Shown here in pieces: positions 6,895 through 9,396 of a stretch of DNA of 9,396 bases (its first letter is position 1; the number at the start of each line of letters is the position of its first letter). The stretch lies in assembly GCA_900551385.1 (NCBI GenBank), contig URVS01000048.1:1-9396 (forward strand). The letters run 5' to 3'. The stretch is from an uncultured Mollicutes bacterium. Lineage in GTDB: Bacteria > Bacillota_I > Bacilli_A > RFN20 > CAG-449. The position numbers were made by a program, and so were the translations under genes. The notes under the pieces are model-generated. The model was not told where the DNA came from, ran no database searches, and saw only the letters and a program-made list of their open reading frames with translations.

Positions 6895-7476
6895 GTTATT
6901 TCCTTCTTTTAAATATACAATGTAATTGCGCTTGCGCTGAATCACCTTGGCATCCAGCTCAAAATACAGCAGTAATTCCTGTAGCTGCACCGCATCTTCT
7001 TCGTATTCGCAGACAATTTCATAATGATAAAATTTGTTAGGGTCGCTGATTGAACCCGCAGCAAGATACGCCCCGCGGATAAATGCTTTTTTACAGCACT
7101 CCTTCTGCACCAGAATCGGATGCACAAAAACCGGCTCAATCTGCGTAAACTGCTCATCACACCACTTTAATGTCATCAGAATCTTTGTAACATAAACCGG
7201 CTCTTTAATATACACATGAATCAGACTGTTTTTCTTTCCCTCATGTTCAATCACAAAATCGTGTTCTTCCATTTCAAAAATGCTTTCTGCCAGCAGGATG
7301 AATTTCTGCAAAACGACTTCATTTTCCGTCATGACCTCAATCTGCATTTCCTCACCGCTGTCACTGCGCATTTTTCCACAAAATGCCATAATGGCGGCAA
7401 ATTCCGCAATCTGGCAGTGCCTTGCCGTATCCAGCCTTTTTCCTAATTCTTCTTTCACCTCAGATGAAAACGACAT
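6406..7476 (-). CDS. Chimeric open frame: WhiA N-terminal domain joined in frame to a RhuM-like protein
   Basis: The frame opens at whiA's own ATG (7476; AGGA 3 bases and GAGG 9 bases upstream), 11 bases after rapZ ends. The first 192 residues are ordinary WhiA: MSFSSEVKEELGKR at the start, RGAYLAAGSISDP in the middle (the degenerate LAGLIDADG fold) and YIVYLKEG at 185-192. Normal WhiA then continues for about 120 more residues with a DNA-binding HTH domain; that part is absent. After two Asn codons the frame enters a very AT-rich sequence that looks like RhuM and ends at TAA 6408-6406. Automatic annotation would call a 356-residue WhiA. I read it as two unrelated pieces meeting at about 6900-6915, where composition changes abruptly. 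WhiA function is unlikely without the HTH. Confidence 0.75.
   Translation of the reverse strand: MSFSSEVKEELGKRLDTARHCQIAEFAAIMAFCGKMRSDSGEEMQIEVMTENEVVLQKFILLAESIFEMEEHDFVIEHEGKKNSLIHVYIKEPVYVTKILMTLKWCDEQFTQIEPVFVHPILVQKECCKKAFIRGAYLAAGSISDPNKFYHYEIVCEYEEDAVQLQELLLYFELDAKVIQRKRNYIVYLKEGNNMEKYLIKFNNQEYNIYQKDNKLYINYDDLKKLFSCNLNFIKEFLDYNIKNMHRDGYLDNNSYIEEDNIRYFDVNVVYIMMNEFNNKIANDFILNLKELKIDLNIYVWNYIIDMVNNKNEDNLLLKDLHLFEDAFQTLAKTRKSDGYCYHLYSFKYASEYEYL
6895..6930. other. Junction between very AT-rich and about 50% G+C DNA
   Basis: To the right, codons such as CAGCGCAAGCGC belong to whiA; to the left, the sequence is almost only A and T. The stretch TTTAAAAGAAGGA (minus strand, 6913-6901) fits both sides: as whiA codons for YLKEG and as the ribosome binding site of the RhuM-like gene. 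The exact crossover therefore lies within or next to these bases. Confidence 0.75.
6901..7476 (-). pseudogene. whiA: whiA, truncated after about 192 codons (HTH domain missing)
   Basis: WhiA is a DNA-binding regulator found across Firmicutes and Actinobacteria, linked to cell division and, in streptomycetes, sporulation. It joins an N-terminal LAGLIDADG-like domain to a C-terminal helix-turn-helix of sigma region-4 type. The preserved part covers the whole N-terminal fold; everything after LKEG is replaced by foreign sequence. Position at the end of murB-rapZ-whiA is the standard context. In an intact genome the HTH half should follow directly. Confidence 0.8.
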
Positions 7477-7487
7477 GTTTCCTGTCC

Positions 7488-8360
7488 TCACTTTTTACGT
7501 TTCGTATCTTTATCTATATCCCGGTGTTCGACCTTACAGCCGTATTCCGTGTGTTTTAACCTGTCCGCAAGGGCATTTGCAAGTGTCACGGAGCGGTGTT
7601 TTCCACCGGTACAGCCTATCGCAATAACTAAGCTGTTTTTTCCCTCCTGCACATAGTTGGGCAGTAAAAATGCCACTAAGTCCGTAATTTTGTCCAAAAA
7701 ATCCCTTGCCGCCTTAAATCCCATGACATAATCCTGAATCGCCTTATCATTTCCCGTCAGCGGCTTTAATTCACTGACGTAGTAGGGATTTGGCAGAAAA
7801 CGGACATCAAAAACAAGGTCGGCATCCGACGGAATCCCGTATTTAAATCCAAAGGATAACACGGTTACAAACAGGTTGTTGTAATGCTCTCCCTGAATAA
7901 AAATCTTTTCAAGCTCCTGCTTAAATTCCCTTGTCAGAAGCTGGCTGGTATCAATAATGTAATCCGCGCGCTTCTTTAAAAACTCCAGCTTTTTGCGCTC
8001 TCTAGCAATGCCTTTATCAACACGGTCATCTTTTGCAAGCGGATGCGTTCTGCGCGTTTCTTTATAGCGTTTGACAAGCACCTCATCGCTTGAGTCCAGA
8101 TACAGGATTTTATACCGGTAGTGCCTGCGGGAAAGCTCATCTAAAACCTCATCGAATTCCCCGAGTGCGTTGCCGCTGCGGATATCAATTCCCAGCGCAA
8201 TGTCTGAATATCCTTCTTCCTGACCTGCCGCCAGCTCCGCAAATTTTACGACTAAGGAAATCGGCATATTATCGACGCAATAATAGCCTTCGTCTTCCAA
8301 TACATTGAGTGCCGTTGATTTGCCCGCACCCGACATTCCTGTAACAATAACCATTTTCAT
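7488..8360 (-). CDS. rapZ: RapZ/YvcJ family nucleotide-binding protein (RNase adapter family)
   Basis: The 290-residue protein opens with MKMVIVTGMSGAGKST, a Walker A P-loop at residues 8-15. It has ETRRTHPL near residue 100 and the conserved C-terminal domain with FGFKYGIPSDADLVFDVRFLPNP, AIGCTGGKHRSV and HRDIDK. In enterobacteria RapZ binds RNA and controls glucosamine-6-phosphate synthase; in Bacillus the homologue YvcJ binds and hydrolyses nucleotides and its role is less clear. I chose ATG 8360 over an upstream GTG (8381): it gives the usual family length, begins at the conserved N-terminus and has AAAGGA before it, though at a long 12-base spacing. It follows murB by 28 bases and precedes whiA by 11. 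Complete and ordinary. Confidence 0.93.
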   Translation of the reverse strand: MKMVIVTGMSGAGKSTALNVLEDEGYYCVDNMPISLVVKFAELAAGQEEGYSDIALGIDIRSGNALGEFDEVLDELSRRHYRYKILYLDSSDEVLVKRYKETRRTHPLAKDDRVDKGIARERKKLEFLKKRADYIIDTSQLLTREFKQELEKIFIQGEHYNNLFVTVLSFGFKYGIPSDADLVFDVRFLPNPYYVSELKPLTGNDKAIQDYVMGFKAARDFLDKITDLVAFLLPNYVQEGKNSLVIAIGCTGGKHRSVTLANALADRLKHTEYGCKVEHRDIDKDTKRKK

Positions 8361-8388
8361 AACGATGAGCCGTCCTTTCACTGAAAGC

Positions 8389-9351
8389 CTATCCTAACTG
8401 CTTTATCTCTAATTCCAGTTTTACACCGTATTTTTCAAATACTTTATCGCGCACGGCATCAGTCAGTGCAATGACATCTGCAGCCGTTGCATTACCGGTA
8501 TTAATCACAAATCCGGCATGTTTTTCGGAAACCTGTGCGCCGCCGACAGAAAATCCTTTTAATCCGGCATCGGAAATTAACTTGCCTGCAAAATATCCTT
8601 CCGGTCGTTTAAACGTACTTCCGGCGCTCGGATATTCCAGCGGCTGTTTTAATCTGCGCTGTGCGGAAAGCTCTGCCATTTTTGCAAGCACTTCTTCTTT
8701 CGATGATACGTGCAGCGCCAGATCGGCTTCCAGTACAATATAATTTTTCTCTGCCGCAATGCTTTTGCGGTATCCGAACTGCATCTGCTGATTCGTAAAT
8801 TCAAACAAGCTGCCGTCCATATCCATAAGGGTTGCACGCACTAAAATGTCTTTGATTTCTCCGCCGTAAGCCCCGGCATTCATATAAACCGCACCGCCGA
8901 GTGTTCCCGGAATTCCCGAAGCAAATTCAAATCCCGAAAGGCTGTATTCCGCAAATTCTTTACCCAGTCTGCCAAGCAGGGAACCCGCCTTTGCACGCAC
9001 CATGACAATCTGATTCTTGTCAACCGCCGTGCCTGACTGTGCCACACTGCCGGGCGTTTCGTGCAGAAATTCATAACCGCTGAAACGCTCCCCCAGCTGC
9101 AATACAACACCGCGCACACCCTCATCACGCACTAAAAGATTGCTTCCGTTTCCGACAATATAAAATGGAATCTGCTCTTTTTTTAAATAGCGCATGGCTT
9201 CCTGAAGCTGCGATATTGTCTGTACTTTAACAAAGAAATCTGCCGCTCCCCCGATACGAAATGTCGTATGTCTGCTCATCGGTTCATCTTTGAGTACATT
9301 TTCTTTTCCAAATATTTCTGCCAGCCTATCCATTTCTTTATTCCGCTCCAT
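8389..9351 (-). CDS. murB: UDP-N-acetylenolpyruvoylglucosamine reductase MurB
   Basis: MurB reduces UDP-GlcNAc-enolpyruvate to UDP-MurNAc with NADPH and FAD, the second committed step of peptidoglycan precursor synthesis, in the cytoplasm. FAD-site motifs are clear: TTFRIGG (residues 29-35), GNGSNLLV (67-74) and GFEFASGIPGTLGGAVYMNAGAYGGE-type sequence (140-165). The catalytic serine is in PSAGSTFKRP (241-250), with GFSVGGAQVSEKHAGFVIN following. The short form without an extra Tyr-loop region marks type II MurB, usual in Firmicutes. A slightly long loop (about 100-113) before the AGSLLG stretch is the only oddity. ATG 9351 overlaps the upstream gene by 14 bases and has a poor ribosome binding site; ATG 9333, with GGAG 12 bases upstream, is a possible alternative start (314 residues). 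Confidence 0.95.
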   Translation of the reverse strand: MERNKEMDRLAEIFGKENVLKDEPMSRHTTFRIGGAADFFVKVQTISQLQEAMRYLKKEQIPFYIVGNGSNLLVRDEGVRGVVLQLGERFSGYEFLHETPGSVAQSGTAVDKNQIVMVRAKAGSLLGRLGKEFAEYSLSGFEFASGIPGTLGGAVYMNAGAYGGEIKDILVRATLMDMDGSLFEFTNQQMQFGYRKSIAAEKNYIVLEADLALHVSSKEEVLAKMAELSAQRRLKQPLEYPSAGSTFKRPEGYFAGKLISDAGLKGFSVGGAQVSEKHAGFVINTGNATAADVIALTDAVRDKVFEKYGVKLELEIKQLG

Positions 9352-9396
9352 TCTTTATATTGTCTGCCGCCAGCTTTGCCGCGCCATACATGCCTC
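9338..9396 (-). CDS. C-terminal end of an upstream gene, probably a ROK-family sugar kinase
   Basis: Only the last 18 full codons are visible, ending at a TAA that overlaps the murB start by 14 bases. The visible residues are GMYGAAKLAADNIKNGAE. GMYGAAKLA resembles the end of ROK glucokinases, where a conserved GNDAG is followed by an xxGAAxLA helix, and a ROK kinase upstream of murB-rapZ-whiA is a common order in Lachnospiraceae. The overlap suggests co-transcription. The identification rests on a short stretch and on context. Confidence 0.45.
   Translation of the reverse strand, partial: GMYGAAKLAADNIKNGAE

Noticed and set aside
6406..7476. A genuine new WhiA-RhuM fusion protein
   Set aside because: The composition changes exactly at the fusion point, the RhuM-like part has its own ribosome binding site, and the WhiA HTH is lost; two unrelated pieces joined by chance explain it better.
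6901..7476. Homing endonuclease or intein insertion in whiA
   Set aside because: The LAGLIDADG-like fold is a normal part of WhiA itself, and the sequence after the break has no endonuclease or splicing motifs.
8381..8381. GTG at 8381 as rapZ start
   Set aside because: It adds seven residues before the conserved N-terminus and overlaps the AAAGGA ribosome binding site of the ATG at 8360.
7216..9128. Several 60-115-codon open frames in other frames over whiA, rapZ and murB
   Set aside because: They overlap well-supported conserved genes and show no family motifs of their own.

Overview
The window joins two DNA types that do not look like the same genome. Positions 1 to about 6900 are extremely AT-rich: sample lines I counted run about 15-25% G+C, with codons ending almost always in A or T. 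Positions about 6915 to 9396 are close to 50% G+C. The break falls inside whiA. Every gene I can support is on the minus strand.

The right part is a core Firmicutes cell-wall and regulation operon, in transcription order: the last codons of a probable ROK-family sugar kinase, murB, rapZ, then whiA cut after about 192 codons. This order without yvcK, together with the composition, suggests a Lachnospiraceae-like Clostridium. The left part suggests a very low-GC Firmicute, for example an uncultured gut Bacilli or Mollicutes-related lineage. TGA serves as a normal stop there and TGG encodes Trp, so the mycoplasma code is not supported.

The AT-rich part holds, from right to left (transcription order): a RhuM-like gene and a Doc/Fic-like gene in one reading frame separated by a single TAA; an AAA_14/DUF4143 ATPase with a nuclease-like C-terminus, preceded by an exact 33-bp-period repeat array that carries its promoter; an intergenic stretch with a terminator and a weaker 33-bp-period array; an intact Fic AMP-transferase with a strong promoter; a LOG-family gene broken by a frameshift; a DUF2130 coiled-coil protein; and the N-terminal two thirds of an AEC-family membrane transporter running off the left edge.

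This is accessory content with visible decay: two damaged genes plus truncated whiA. The abrupt composition change inside an important gene means the join may be an assembly chimera. A real insertion or illegitimate recombination cannot be excluded from sequence alone. I do not see a convincing new multi-gene system. The least explained structure is the phased 33-bp promoter array in front of the ATPase gene.
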